A DNA stretch of 64,000 nt from Uliginosibacterium sp036017065 (GTDB taxonomy: Bacteria; Pseudomonadota; Gammaproteobacteria; Burkholderiales; Rhodocyclaceae). The notes under the pieces are model-generated. The model saw only the letters and a program-made list of their open reading frames with translations, was not told where the DNA came from and ran no database searches. Positions within the stretch are counted from its first letter, which is position 1. Each line of letters starts with the position of its first letter. Position numbers and translations under genes: made by a program. Below are positions 27,202-35,120 of this stretch, piece after piece. The stretch covers positions 1,116,001-1,180,000 of the forward strand of contig NZ_JAYXHR010000001.1 in the NCBI RefSeq assembly GCF_036017065.1, given 5' to 3'.

Positions 27202-28884
27202 ATGTCCCCACCGATGGAGTTCATCGACACCCCACGCAACCGCAGCATCGAGTTGCCCCTGTGGTTCCTGGTCGCGCTGACGCTCGCCTACGCCCTGCCG
27301 GGCAACGTGGGCCATGCGCCGTGGCGGGGTGACGACGCGCTTCACATCGGCATCGCCTTCGAGATGCTGCACGACGGGCACTGGCTGGTGCCCACCGTGG
27401 CGGGCTTGCCGTGGAACGACAGTCCGCCGTTGCTGCACTGGCTGGGGGCGATTACCGGCGCCCTGCTCGGCTGGCTGCTGCCGCTGGCCGACGCCATCCG
27501 CCTGGGCACCGTGCTGGCGGTCGTCGGCGCATTGTGGTTGTTGCGCGAGACCGCCCGCCTGCTGTTCGACGACACCGTCGGCACCGCGGCGCTGTTGCTG
27601 GGCATCGGCTCGATCGGCCTTGTCGTGCATGCTCACGAAGCCCAGCCGATGATGCTGCTGATGGCCAGCCAGGCCGCCAACCTGTACGGCCTGGCGCTGA
27701 TGCCGCGCGATGCGAAGCGCGGTGGCCTGATCGCCGGCGCTGCCGCCGGTGCCGCCTTCCTCACCAACGGCCTGCATGGCCTGCTGCTGACCTTGCCGCT
27801 GTGGGTGTTGCTGGCGCTGGGCTGCCGCGAATGCCGCCAGGGTGCGCTGCGTGGCGGCCTGCTCCGCGGCCTCGGCCTGGCGCTGCTGCTGTCGGTGCTG
27901 TGGCCGATCGCGCTGGCGATCTGGGCGCCCGCCCACCTCACCGACTGGTGGCGCCAGGAACTGGCGGAAAGCCTGCCGCACGCCGGCCACCTGGCCCGAC
28001 TGCGTGCGACCAGCGAACAGATCGGCTGGTTCACCTGGCCGCTGTGGCCTGTCGCCGTGTATGCGCTATGGCGTCGCCGCCATGCGCTGCGCAACTATCC
28101 GCACGCCTTGCTGCTGTCCGGCCTGGTGCTGTCGCTGCTGGTAGTGGTCACCACCGGGACGCTGCGCCCGGCCAACGCGCTGCCGCTGCTGCCGGCCTTC
28201 ATCGTGCTGGCCGCCAGCGAGGTGACGCGTCTGCGCCGTGGTGCTGCCAACCTGTTCGACTGGTTCGGCATCATGACCTTCTGCGCGCTGGGCATCTTCG
28301 TATGGCTGGCCTGGAGCGCCAGCCAGTTCGGCTGGCCGGCGCCGCTGGCACGCAACGTCCTGCGCCTGGCGCCCGACTTCGTGCCGAGCTGGTCCTGGCT
28401 GCTGCTCATCCTCGCCCTGGGGCTGTCCATCGCCTGGATCGTGGCCCTGGTGCGAATGCCCTACTTCCCGTTGCGCGGCGCCTTGCGCTGGGCGCTGGGC
28501 GTCACCCTGCTGTGGGGCCTGGCCGCCACGCTGTGGCTGCCCTGGATCGATCACACCAAGAGCTACGAGACGATCTCCAACCAGATGGCGCGCCACGTGT
28601 TGCAGTACGTTCCGCCCGGCACCTGCATCGCCAGCCGCGGCGCGGGCGACAGCCAACGTGCGGCCTTCTACTTCCATGAGCAGTTGCGGCTGGACCCTTC
28701 CGCCACGGCAGCCGCCAGTTGCCCGCTGATGATCACCTTCGCCAGTGGCCGTAGCGACGAACCCGCCGCCGGCGCCGACTGGCTGGTGGTGTGGACCCAT
28801 CAACGGGGCCGCGGCCGGCAGGCCGACAGCATCACGCTGTGGCGACGCGCGCCGGTGGTCGCGGTGGCCGCCGCCACGCCCTGA
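27202..28884 (+). CDS. ArnT/PMT-like membrane glycosyltransferase
   Basis: The 560-residue polytopic protein has about 11-12 hydrophobic helices up to residue 430 and a C-terminal soluble domain. The first external loop carries APWRGDDALHIGIAFEM, where GT-C enzymes place a catalytic Asp, and LPWNDSPPLLHW resembles the ArnT substrate loop. ArnT-like enzymes transfer sugar from undecaprenyl phosphate to lipid A or other acceptors on the periplasmic side. The real substrate is unknown. The gene is single and converges on the redoxin gene with only 27 bases between. Confidence 0.85.
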   Translation: MSPPMEFIDTPRNRSIELPLWFLVALTLAYALPGNVGHAPWRGDDALHIGIAFEMLHDGHWLVPTVAGLPWNDSPPLLHWLGAITGALLGWLLPLADAIRLGTVLAVVGALWLLRETARLLFDDTVGTAALLLGIGSIGLVVHAHEAQPMMLLMASQAANLYGLALMPRDAKRGGLIAGAAAGAAFLTNGLHGLLLTLPLWVLLALGCRECRQGALRGGLLRGLGLALLLSVLWPIALAIWAPAHLTDWWRQELAESLPHAGHLARLRATSEQIGWFTWPLWPVAVYALWRRRHALRNYPHALLLSGLVLSLLVVVTTGTLRPANALPLLPAFIVLAASEVTRLRRGAANLFDWFGIMTFCALGIFVWLAWSASQFGWPAPLARNVLRLAPDFVPSWSWLLLILALGLSIAWIVALVRMPYFPLRGALRWALGVTLLWGLAATLWLPWIDHTKSYETISNQMARHVLQYVPPGTCIASRGAGDSQRAAFYFHEQLRLDPSATAAASCPLMITFASGRSDEPAAGADWLVVWTHQRGRGRQADSITLWRRAPVVAVAAATP

Positions 28885-28911
28885 GCGACGGGCGCCGGCC
28901 ACGCTGACGGC

Positions 28912-29490
28912 TCAGGGCTCGCAGCCGCCCTCGACGCTGCAGGCCCCGGCGACGGCGTCCTCGTCTGTCGCGTTGTCTGCCACATGCGCCCGGTCCGCGC
29001 TGACCTCCGTGTCCGCTGCTGCCTCCTGCACCAGTTGCGCAATCTGCGCGCCCAGCAGCAGGTCACTCACCTGACCGAAGTGCTGGTGCCGCAGCCGGCC
29101 CCGGGTGTCGATCAGCGTCAGCGTCGGCGTGCCGCGCATGGCGTAGGCACGCATGGTCTGCGGCACCGCCTCGCCGTCGCCCGCCTTGTCGACACCGACC
29201 GGAAAGTCGATGCGGTACTCGTACAGGAAGGCTTCCAGCGAAGTCGGCGTCATCGCCGCGTGATGCTCGAAGACGGTGTGCAGGCCGATGACCGCCACCT
29301 GGTCACGCGGGAAGGTGGCGCGCACGCGCTGGGCCTGCGGCAGGCCGTGCGCCACGCAGCCGGGGCACAGCATCTGGAAGGACTCCAGCACGACCACCTT
29401 GCCACGCAGGTCTTCGAGGCTGAGCGACCGGGTCGTGTTGAACCATTGCCTCACCTGCCAGGGCGGCGCCGGTCTGTAGGCTTCACTCAT
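28912..29490 (-). CDS. Peroxiredoxin/TlpA-like redoxin with CPGC motif
   Basis: The 192-residue protein starts MSEAYRPAPPWQVRQWFN at 29490 with AAGGAG upstream. The thioredoxin fold has LESFQMLCPGCVAHGLPQ with the redox pair Cys42/Cys45, IGLHTVFEHH, and RGTPTLTLID with the cis-proline. The CPGC dipeptide differs from TlpA or thioredoxin. The C-terminal tail has two more Cys residues in an acidic stretch (AGACSVEGGCEP). There is no signal peptide, so it is cytosolic. It is last in a co-oriented run behind a Cys-rich MarR regulator and a secreted protein. I recall similar redoxins next to similar MarR genes in other Proteobacteria. Confidence 0.85.
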   Translation of the reverse strand: MSEAYRPAPPWQVRQWFNTTRSLSLEDLRGKVVVLESFQMLCPGCVAHGLPQAQRVRATFPRDQVAVIGLHTVFEHHAAMTPTSLEAFLYEYRIDFPVGVDKAGDGEAVPQTMRAYAMRGTPTLTLIDTRGRLRHQHFGQVSDLLLGAQIAQLVQEAAADTEVSADRAHVADNATDEDAVAGACSVEGGCEP

Positions 29491-29545
29491 GATGTTCTCC
29501 TTGCGGTGATGGCGGGCAGCGTTGCGGCCACCCGCCATGCACGCC

Positions 29546-30301
29546 TCACTGGTTGGGCTTGCCGGGCAGGCTGAGGTCGCCCGACGCCACCTTGAACACA
29601 TCCACCACGCAGAGCAGCGGTGCATGCACGCTGGCATTGACGCGCAGGCCTGCGGTCACGCCGTCGAACTTCGCCGCCGCAGCAACGCCAGCGTCATCGA
29701 AGGGCACGCGCACTTCCACCGTCTCGCCCTTGAAGGTCGGGTCCCAGCCCGGGCTGTCGAGCAGGATCGGGAAGCCCGGCCAGGTCCTGGGCAGGCGCGG
29801 CTTCGCACCTTCCGGAATGTCGACCACGCCCAGCGCGCCCGGCCCGCAGGCTTCGTTCGGCTTCAGTACCACCCAGTGGCTGTGCCACAGGTCGCCGTCG
29901 TTGTCGAGCTTGCCGTCGCCGTTCTCGTCGTACAGCGGCGTGTCGTCGAAGTCCGGGTGCGAGGTCAGCGCCATCGCCAGGATGCCGGCGCCGCGCTCGA
30001 AACCCACTTCGTAGGGATCAATGGTGGTCGGCCACACGTAGGAGAAGACGTTGCTGCCCGCCAGCTTGCCGGTCTTGGCCGGACGCGTCTTGCCCGCCTT
30101 GCCGGACACGGCCATGTGGAAGATGACGACGTTCTTGTCGGTGCTCACCTTGGCGTGGACGATGTCGAAGTCGGCTTTCACGGCCTTGTCCGGCTTGGCC
30201 TGGATGCCTCCCGCGTGCCTGGCGGCATCGTGGGCACCCGCGGTGGCGCTGCCCAGGGCAAGCGCGGCGGCGGCAAGGATTGCCATGGCTTTCTGTTTCA
30301 T
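29546..30301 (-). CDS. Secreted protein of unknown function with EF-hand-like loop
   Basis: The 251-residue precursor starts MKQKAMAILAAAALALGSATAGA, a clear Sec signal, at 30301 with GAGGAG upstream. The mature part is rich in beta-forming segments. It holds the loop DENGDGKLDNDGD at about 125-137, which has the Asp/Asn/Gly spacing of a calcium-binding EF-hand or dockerin loop, followed by WHSHWVVLKP. I do not recognise the family. It lies between the MarR regulator and the redoxin gene, all on one strand, and so may be part of the same stress-responsive unit. Confidence 0.75.
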   Translation of the reverse strand: MKQKAMAILAAAALALGSATAGAHDAARHAGGIQAKPDKAVKADFDIVHAKVSTDKNVVIFHMAVSGKAGKTRPAKTGKLAGSNVFSYVWPTTIDPYEVGFERGAGILAMALTSHPDFDDTPLYDENGDGKLDNDGDLWHSHWVVLKPNEACGPGALGVVDIPEGAKPRLPRTWPGFPILLDSPGWDPTFKGETVEVRVPFDDAGVAAAAKFDGVTAGLRVNASVHAPLLCVVDVFKVASGDLSLPGKPNQ

Positions 30302-30347
30302 AATCGCTACTCCTCTAACTTGCTTTCGTGGTGGGTCGGGGGAAACC

Positions 30348-30380
30348 GGGCGGCGCCCGATTGCAGTCGGTGCGCCGCCC
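30348..30380. repeat. Hairpin between regulator and secreted-protein genes
   Basis: GGGCGGCGC (30348-30356) and GCGCCGCCC (30372-30380) are perfect 9-bp arms, extended inside by CCGA/TCGG. A second small hairpin, CCTCCC/GGGAGG, sits at 30410-30424. Neither has a clean T-run in the direction of transcription. They may trim or attenuate the operon transcript. Confidence 0.5.
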
Positions 30381-30439
30381 ACTCTTTCCGCATTCGCGGA
30401 GCCTTGCATCCTCCCGAAGGGAGGAATCCTTCAGTCCAT

Positions 30440-31120
30440 TCAGGGCGTCGCCTTCTGCGGCCCTCCTGCTGGCGCTCGCAGATCCGCCATGCGCCGGAAG
30501 CGCATCACGCTTTCCTGCACCGCTCCCGGTTCCGCCGGCGATTGCTCGCCGCAGTCGACCCGCAACTCCGGGTCACCAAAGGCCTTGCCAATGAAGCCGC
30601 AGAAGTGCGGCTTGCCGGCCTCGCCTCCTGCATTGGCCTGGAAGTGACGACAGCCCAGGCAGGTCCGCGGCCCGTTCGCCAAGCCCTGCTGCTGGGCTTC
30701 GTACACCAGCAACTGCGTGACCCTCAGCAAGGCGCCCAAATCCTGCTCGCCCAGGCCGCTCATCAAGCCGACCAGGCCACGGCCGGGGTCGTTGAGGCGG
30801 CGCGCCACGCTGCGGCCCTTGCGGGTCAAGGCCAGCCGCACGGCACGACCGTCGTCCGGGTCCGGCTGGCGGCTGATCCAGGCCTGGGCCTCCAGTGCCT
30901 TCAGCGAATCACTGAGGCTCGCCGCCGACACACCCAGCCGCTCCGCCACCTGCCCGGCCCGCAGCGTGGCGCCGGCGCCATCGAGCATGCGCAGCACCGC
31001 GCTCTGGGTGGGCGGCAGGGACGGCGTGCCATCCTGTTTCCAGGACTGCGCCCGCACCAGCGCGGCGAGTTGGTCGAGCCCGCTGGCAGCCTGCTGTCGT
31101 TGGAAGTCGTTCGTAGCCAT
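30440..31120 (-). CDS. MarR-family regulator with C-terminal four-cysteine module
   Basis: The 226-residue protein has a MarR winged helix at about 35-105 (AGQVAERLGVSAASLSDSLK, then DPDDGRAVRLALTRKG). The C-terminal extension carries Cys154 and Cys157 (TCLGCRHF), Cys174 (PHFCGFIG) and Cys190 (RVDCGEQ), a spacing that could bind zinc or an Fe-S cluster or sense oxidation. It likely controls its own gene and the downstream secreted protein and redoxin. A palindrome overlapping its promoter lies directly upstream. The promoter is so close that the mRNA may have almost no leader. Confidence 0.88.
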   Translation of the reverse strand: MATNDFQRQQAASGLDQLAALVRAQSWKQDGTPSLPPTQSAVLRMLDGAGATLRAGQVAERLGVSAASLSDSLKALEAQAWISRQPDPDDGRAVRLALTRKGRSVARRLNDPGRGLVGLMSGLGEQDLGALLRVTQLLVYEAQQQGLANGPRTCLGCRHFQANAGGEAGKPHFCGFIGKAFGDPELRVDCGEQSPAEPGAVQESVMRFRRMADLRAPAGGPQKATP

Positions 31121-31125
31121 GCGCG

Positions 31126-31155
31126 AATACTAGGAGTCCTAACTAATTTGGACAA
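31126..31155 (-). promoter_or_regulatory. Promoter with overlapping palindromic operator for the marR-like gene
   Basis: On the minus strand TTGTCC (31155-31150) and TAGTAT (31131-31126) are 17 bases apart. The palindrome TAGGA-N-TCCTA at 31131-31141 covers the spacer end and the first -10 base, ideal for autorepression. The start of transcription would fall at or within a few bases of the ATG at 31120. Confidence 0.5.
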
Positions 31156-31323
31156 GCTATGGCAATGATTGGCGCTGATCGCCTTCGTTGGCGTAGGCGT
31201 CGATCTGCGGCTACGGAGAAATACCAGCGGCCCGGTATGTTCAAACTCCGCATGGCAGAACCCTTCATTCCGCACCGCGCAATCCGTTGTTCGCAAGACG
31301 GACAATCGCAACGGAGCGCTGCA

Positions 31324-32952
31324 ATGAAGAACTGGCCGGTGGGTCGGAAACTGGGGGTGGGCTTCGGCGTCGCCGTCCTGCTGATGCTGGGCATGGCGGC
31401 GCTGGCCGTGTATGAACTGAGCATGGTGCACCGGCTCAGCGATCAGGTGATCCAGGACCGCTACCCCAAGGTCGCCCTCGTCGAGGACGCCAAGCAGAAC
31501 ATCGGCGAGATCGTCGAACACGTGACGGCCGCCGTACTCACCGCCGACAAGCAGGAAGCGGAAGCCCGCATCGCCAACGTCGAGAAGCTGCGCCAGCACA
31601 ACGACGGCATCTTCAAGCAGCTGGAGCAGACGCTGGTCGCAGCCGACGCGCGTGCGCAGCTCGACCAGGCCACAGCGCAACGTGGCGAACTGGGCAAGAT
31701 GTACCCGACGCTTTACGCCCTCATCCGCGCCGACCAGAGGCCGGAAGCCCTCGCCTACTTCGGCAGCACTTGGCAGCCCCGCAGCGACGCGCTGTCCACC
31801 AGGCTGGCGGAACTGGGTGGCGTAGTGGAAGACCAGATGACCGCGGCAGGCCAGGAAAGCGCCACTCTCTATGCGCAGGCCCGTTGGCAACTGGGCATCG
31901 GCGCGCTGGTGCTGCTCGTGCTCACCTCCTCCTGCGCCATATGGCTGACCCAGCTGATCCGCAGCCCGCTGCTACGGGCCAAGGAGATCGCCACGCGCAT
32001 CGCCGACGGCGACCTGACTGCCAGCTGGGACGGCGTGCCGGTCCACGGCGACGAAATCGGCCAGACCCTGGGCGCGATGCGCGACATGCAGGCGAACCTC
32101 ACCCAACTGCTACGCGACGTGTCCGACAAGGCGACCCGCGTATCCGGCTCGGCGGAAATACTCGCCACCGCTTCGCTGCAGGTCGCGCAGAGTTCGCAGG
32201 CACAGAGCGAGTCGGCCAGCGCCTCCGCCGCGGCGGTCGAACAGCTCACCGTCAGCGTCGACCAGCTCACCGCCAATGCCACCGAGGCCAGCGACAAGGC
32301 CGTGCAGGCAGGCCAGCATGCGAGCAGTGGCGAGCAGGTCGTGAACGACGCCTCACGCGCCAGCCGCGAGATCGAAACCAAGGTGGACGAAGCCTCGGAG
32401 GAAATCCGTGTGCTGTCGGAAAACGTCCGCCAGATCGGCGCCATCACCGTGATGATCCGCGAGGTGGCCGACCAGACCAACCTGCTGGCCCTGAACGCCG
32501 CCATCGAAGCCGCGCGCGCCGGCGAGCAGGGCCGGGGCTTCGCCGTCGTGGCCGACGAAGTACGCAAGCTGGCGGAACGCACCACCGTGTCGGCGCACGA
32601 GATCAGCAGCATGGTCGACACCATCCAGCAAGGCGCCACCCGCGTGGTCGACGCCATGCAGCGCAACCGCGAGGTCGTGGGCCAGGTGGTGACGGCCGCC
32701 GAAACCGCCACCGAGGCGATGACCCACATCCGCAGCAGTGCCGACGGCGTGCGCAACGCGGTGATCGACATCCGCGGCACCCTGCAGGAACAGCGCGGCG
32801 CCAGCACCCAGGTGGCACGCGAGATCGAAGCCATCGCGCAGATGGCCGACGAGAACAGCGCGGCGGCCGACTCCGTGTCGTCGACCGTGCAAGGCCTGAA
32901 GAATGTCGCGCAGGAACTCTCTCAGACAGTAGGGAAATTCCGCTTGGCGTAA
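31324..32952 (+). CDS. Methyl-accepting chemotaxis protein with helical-bundle sensor
   Basis: The 542-residue receptor starts MKNWPVGRKLGVGFGVAVLL. The first membrane helix is at about 9-30. A predominantly helical periplasmic domain of about 155 residues fits a four-helix-bundle (4HB/Tar-like) sensor. The second helix is at about 192-212, followed by HAMP and the signalling domain with tip QTNLLALNAAIEAARAGEQG at about 383-402. The ligand is unknown. The frame is open upstream to 31159, but those residues are not MCP-like. It may be transcribed with the following GAF-PAS-GGDEF gene, 94 bases on. Confidence 0.95.
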   Translation: MKNWPVGRKLGVGFGVAVLLMLGMAALAVYELSMVHRLSDQVIQDRYPKVALVEDAKQNIGEIVEHVTAAVLTADKQEAEARIANVEKLRQHNDGIFKQLEQTLVAADARAQLDQATAQRGELGKMYPTLYALIRADQRPEALAYFGSTWQPRSDALSTRLAELGGVVEDQMTAAGQESATLYAQARWQLGIGALVLLVLTSSCAIWLTQLIRSPLLRAKEIATRIADGDLTASWDGVPVHGDEIGQTLGAMRDMQANLTQLLRDVSDKATRVSGSAEILATASLQVAQSSQAQSESASASAAAVEQLTVSVDQLTANATEASDKAVQAGQHASSGEQVVNDASRASREIETKVDEASEEIRVLSENVRQIGAITVMIREVADQTNLLALNAAIEAARAGEQGRGFAVVADEVRKLAERTTVSAHEISSMVDTIQQGATRVVDAMQRNREVVGQVVTAAETATEAMTHIRSSADGVRNAVIDIRGTLQEQRGASTQVAREIEAIAQMADENSAAADSVSSTVQGLKNVAQELSQTVGKFRLA

Positions 32953-33046
32953 GCGCACCAAAAAGCGGAACAATGGTCACAATGCAACGGACGGCCACCG
33001 CGGCCGCCTTCCTGTGACCATTGCCGGTCCGGCCTGAGGATTCATC

Positions 33047-34981
33047 ATGCTCATCGCCCCCCCGACACACAACGAGGCGCAGCGCCTTGCGTTGCTGCGA
33101 TCGCTGGACATCCTGGATTCCGATCCGGAGCCGGCGTTCGATGCACTGACGCGCATGACGGCGCAGATGCTGGATGTGCCCATCGCCCTCATATCCCTGG
33201 TGGACGAGAACCGCCAGTGGTTCAAGTCCCGCGTCGGCCTCGACGACACCGAGACGCCGCGCTCCATCTCCTTCTGCGCACACGCCATCCACGGCACGGA
33301 TACCTTTGTCATTCCGGACGCCACCCGCGACGATCGCTTCGCCGACAACCCCGCCGTCACCGGCGGGCCGAACGTGCGGGCCTATGCCGGCGTGCCGCTG
33401 CTGAGCGCGGACGGCCTGGCGCTGGGCACGCTGTGCGCGGTGGACGACAAACCGCGCGAGTTCAGCGAGTCCGAACTCAAGCTGTTGCGTGATTTCGCGG
33501 AGATCGCCCAGCGCGAGCTGCTACACCGCGAAGCCGCGGTGCAGGCGCGTGGCGTGGCGGAAGAGAACGAGCGCGTCGTCAGCGACAACGAAGCGCTCTA
33601 TAACGCCAGCTTCGAACACGCGGCCATCGGCATCGGCATCGTCGGGCTGGACGGACGCTGGATGCGCATCAACCCGAAGCTGGTGGAGATCCTCGGGCGT
33701 CGCGCGGACGAGCTGGCGCAGCTGAGCTTCCAGCAGATCACCCACCCGGACGATCTCGACATCGACCTCGGCTACGTGAAGCAACTGCTGGAAGGCAAGC
33801 GCGACAACTACTCGCTGGAGAAACGCTATCTCCGCCCCGACGGCAGCATCGTGTGGGCGAACTTGACGGTCACTCTGGTGCGCGAGGACGACAAGCCGCA
33901 TCACTACATCGCCGTCATCGAGGACATCAGCGCGCGCAAGACGGCCGAGGCCGACCTGCACGCCCTGCACCAGCAACTCGAACAGCGCGTGAAGGACCGC
34001 ACCGCCGAGCTGCAGGAAGCGAACGATGTGCTCATCGACGCCATCCACCAGCGCGAACGTTCCGAATCCCTGCTCGCCCTGCGCGAGGCCGAGCTACGCG
34101 CGGTGCTGGAGAACGCGCAGGACGCCTACATCGGCATCGACGAGAAAGGCCAGATCATCGAGTGGAACCGGCAGGCCGAGCGCACTTTCGGCTGGACACG
34201 TGCCGACGCCCTCAACCAGCGCATCGACACCACCCTGGTGCCGACCGAGCACCGCGAGGCGCATCTCAGGGACATGGCGGAGCATGCGCGTAGCGGTGAC
34301 GCCAGGGTATTGGGCAAGCGCCTGGAACTGCCGGTCCAGTGCCGCGACGGCCGCGTGATCCCGTGCGAAGTCACCATCACCGCCCTGCCCCCGACTGCAA
34401 AGGGGCGCAGCTACGCAGCCTTCTTGCACGACATCTCCGAACGCAAGGAGGCCGAGCGCAAGCTCGCCAGTCTCGCCGTCACCGACACCCTTACCAGCCT
34501 GCCCAACCGCCGCGGATTCGAAGCCCAGTTCAAGGCCGCGCTGGCGCGCGCGCGACGCCGCCAGCAGCCGCTGGCCCTGCTGTTCCTCGACATCGACCGC
34601 TTCAAGTCGATCAACGACACGCACGGCCACGGCGTGGGCGATGCGGTGCTGAAGGAATTCGCCCACCGGCTGCGTGCCAGCCTGCGCGAGACCGACACCA
34701 TCGCGCGACTGGCCGGCGACGAGTTCGTGGTGATCATCGAAGGCCTGACCGAAGCCGGCAGCACGCAGGCGGAGCAGGTGGCGCAGAAGATCATCGCCAC
34801 CGTGAACCAGGAGATGCTGCTGGAAGGCATCGTGCTGAAGATCGGCACCAGCATCGGCTTCGCCCTGTCCGACGGACGCGCGACGCCGGACCAGGTGCTG
34901 CATCGCGCGGACCAGGCGCTGTACCAGTCCAAGGCCAAGGGCCGCAACACCTACTCCGGTCTGGCGACCATCGAAGGCTGA
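33047..34981 (+). CDS. GAF-PAS-PAS-GGDEF protein with AGDEF active-site loop
   Basis: The 644-residue protein has a GAF domain at about 25-160 (SFCAHAIHGTDTFVIPDA), PAS at about 182-298, a coiled coil at about 299-345, a second PAS at about 347-465, and GGDEF at about 470-640. The signature loop reads AGDEF (556-560), not GGDEF. The I-site RETD (547-550) and FLDIDRFKSIND are intact. AGDEF loops have been reported active in some proteins, so cyclase activity is possible but not certain. No membrane helix is seen. A cytosolic redox or ligand sensor tied to chemotaxis or the cell surface is plausible. Confidence 0.92.
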   Translation: MLIAPPTHNEAQRLALLRSLDILDSDPEPAFDALTRMTAQMLDVPIALISLVDENRQWFKSRVGLDDTETPRSISFCAHAIHGTDTFVIPDATRDDRFADNPAVTGGPNVRAYAGVPLLSADGLALGTLCAVDDKPREFSESELKLLRDFAEIAQRELLHREAAVQARGVAEENERVVSDNEALYNASFEHAAIGIGIVGLDGRWMRINPKLVEILGRRADELAQLSFQQITHPDDLDIDLGYVKQLLEGKRDNYSLEKRYLRPDGSIVWANLTVTLVREDDKPHHYIAVIEDISARKTAEADLHALHQQLEQRVKDRTAELQEANDVLIDAIHQRERSESLLALREAELRAVLENAQDAYIGIDEKGQIIEWNRQAERTFGWTRADALNQRIDTTLVPTEHREAHLRDMAEHARSGDARVLGKRLELPVQCRDGRVIPCEVTITALPPTAKGRSYAAFLHDISERKEAERKLASLAVTDTLTSLPNRRGFEAQFKAALARARRRQQPLALLFLDIDRFKSINDTHGHGVGDAVLKEFAHRLRASLRETDTIARLAGDEFVVIIEGLTEAGSTQAEQVAQKIIATVNQEMLLEGIVLKIGTSIGFALSDGRATPDQVLHRADQALYQSKAKGRNTYSGLATIEG

Positions 34982-35065
34982 AACGCGCGGCCGCTTCGGC
35001 CTGCTGGCCGGTGAGGCAAGTGCCGCAATGTCCGCTGATGCGACCACCGGAGTCTGCCTCCCATG

Positions 35066-35101
35066 AAAACGGCCTCCGGGCGGGTTGCGCCGGGAGGCCG
35101 T
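35066..35101 (-). terminator. Intrinsic terminator after cellulase gene
   Basis: ACGGCCTCC (35069-35077) and GGAGGCCGT (35093-35101) form a perfect 9-bp stem. On the minus strand it is followed by GTTTTC. It lies 20 bases past the cellulase stop. Confidence 0.82.
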
Positions 35102-35120
35102 CCTCGGGGCCGGTCAGGGA

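Noticed and set aside
30285..30330. Possible second MarR operator upstream of the secreted-protein gene (AGTTAG near GAGTAG)
   Set aside because: The match to the regulator palindrome is only partial and is explained by the Shine-Dalgarno sequence.
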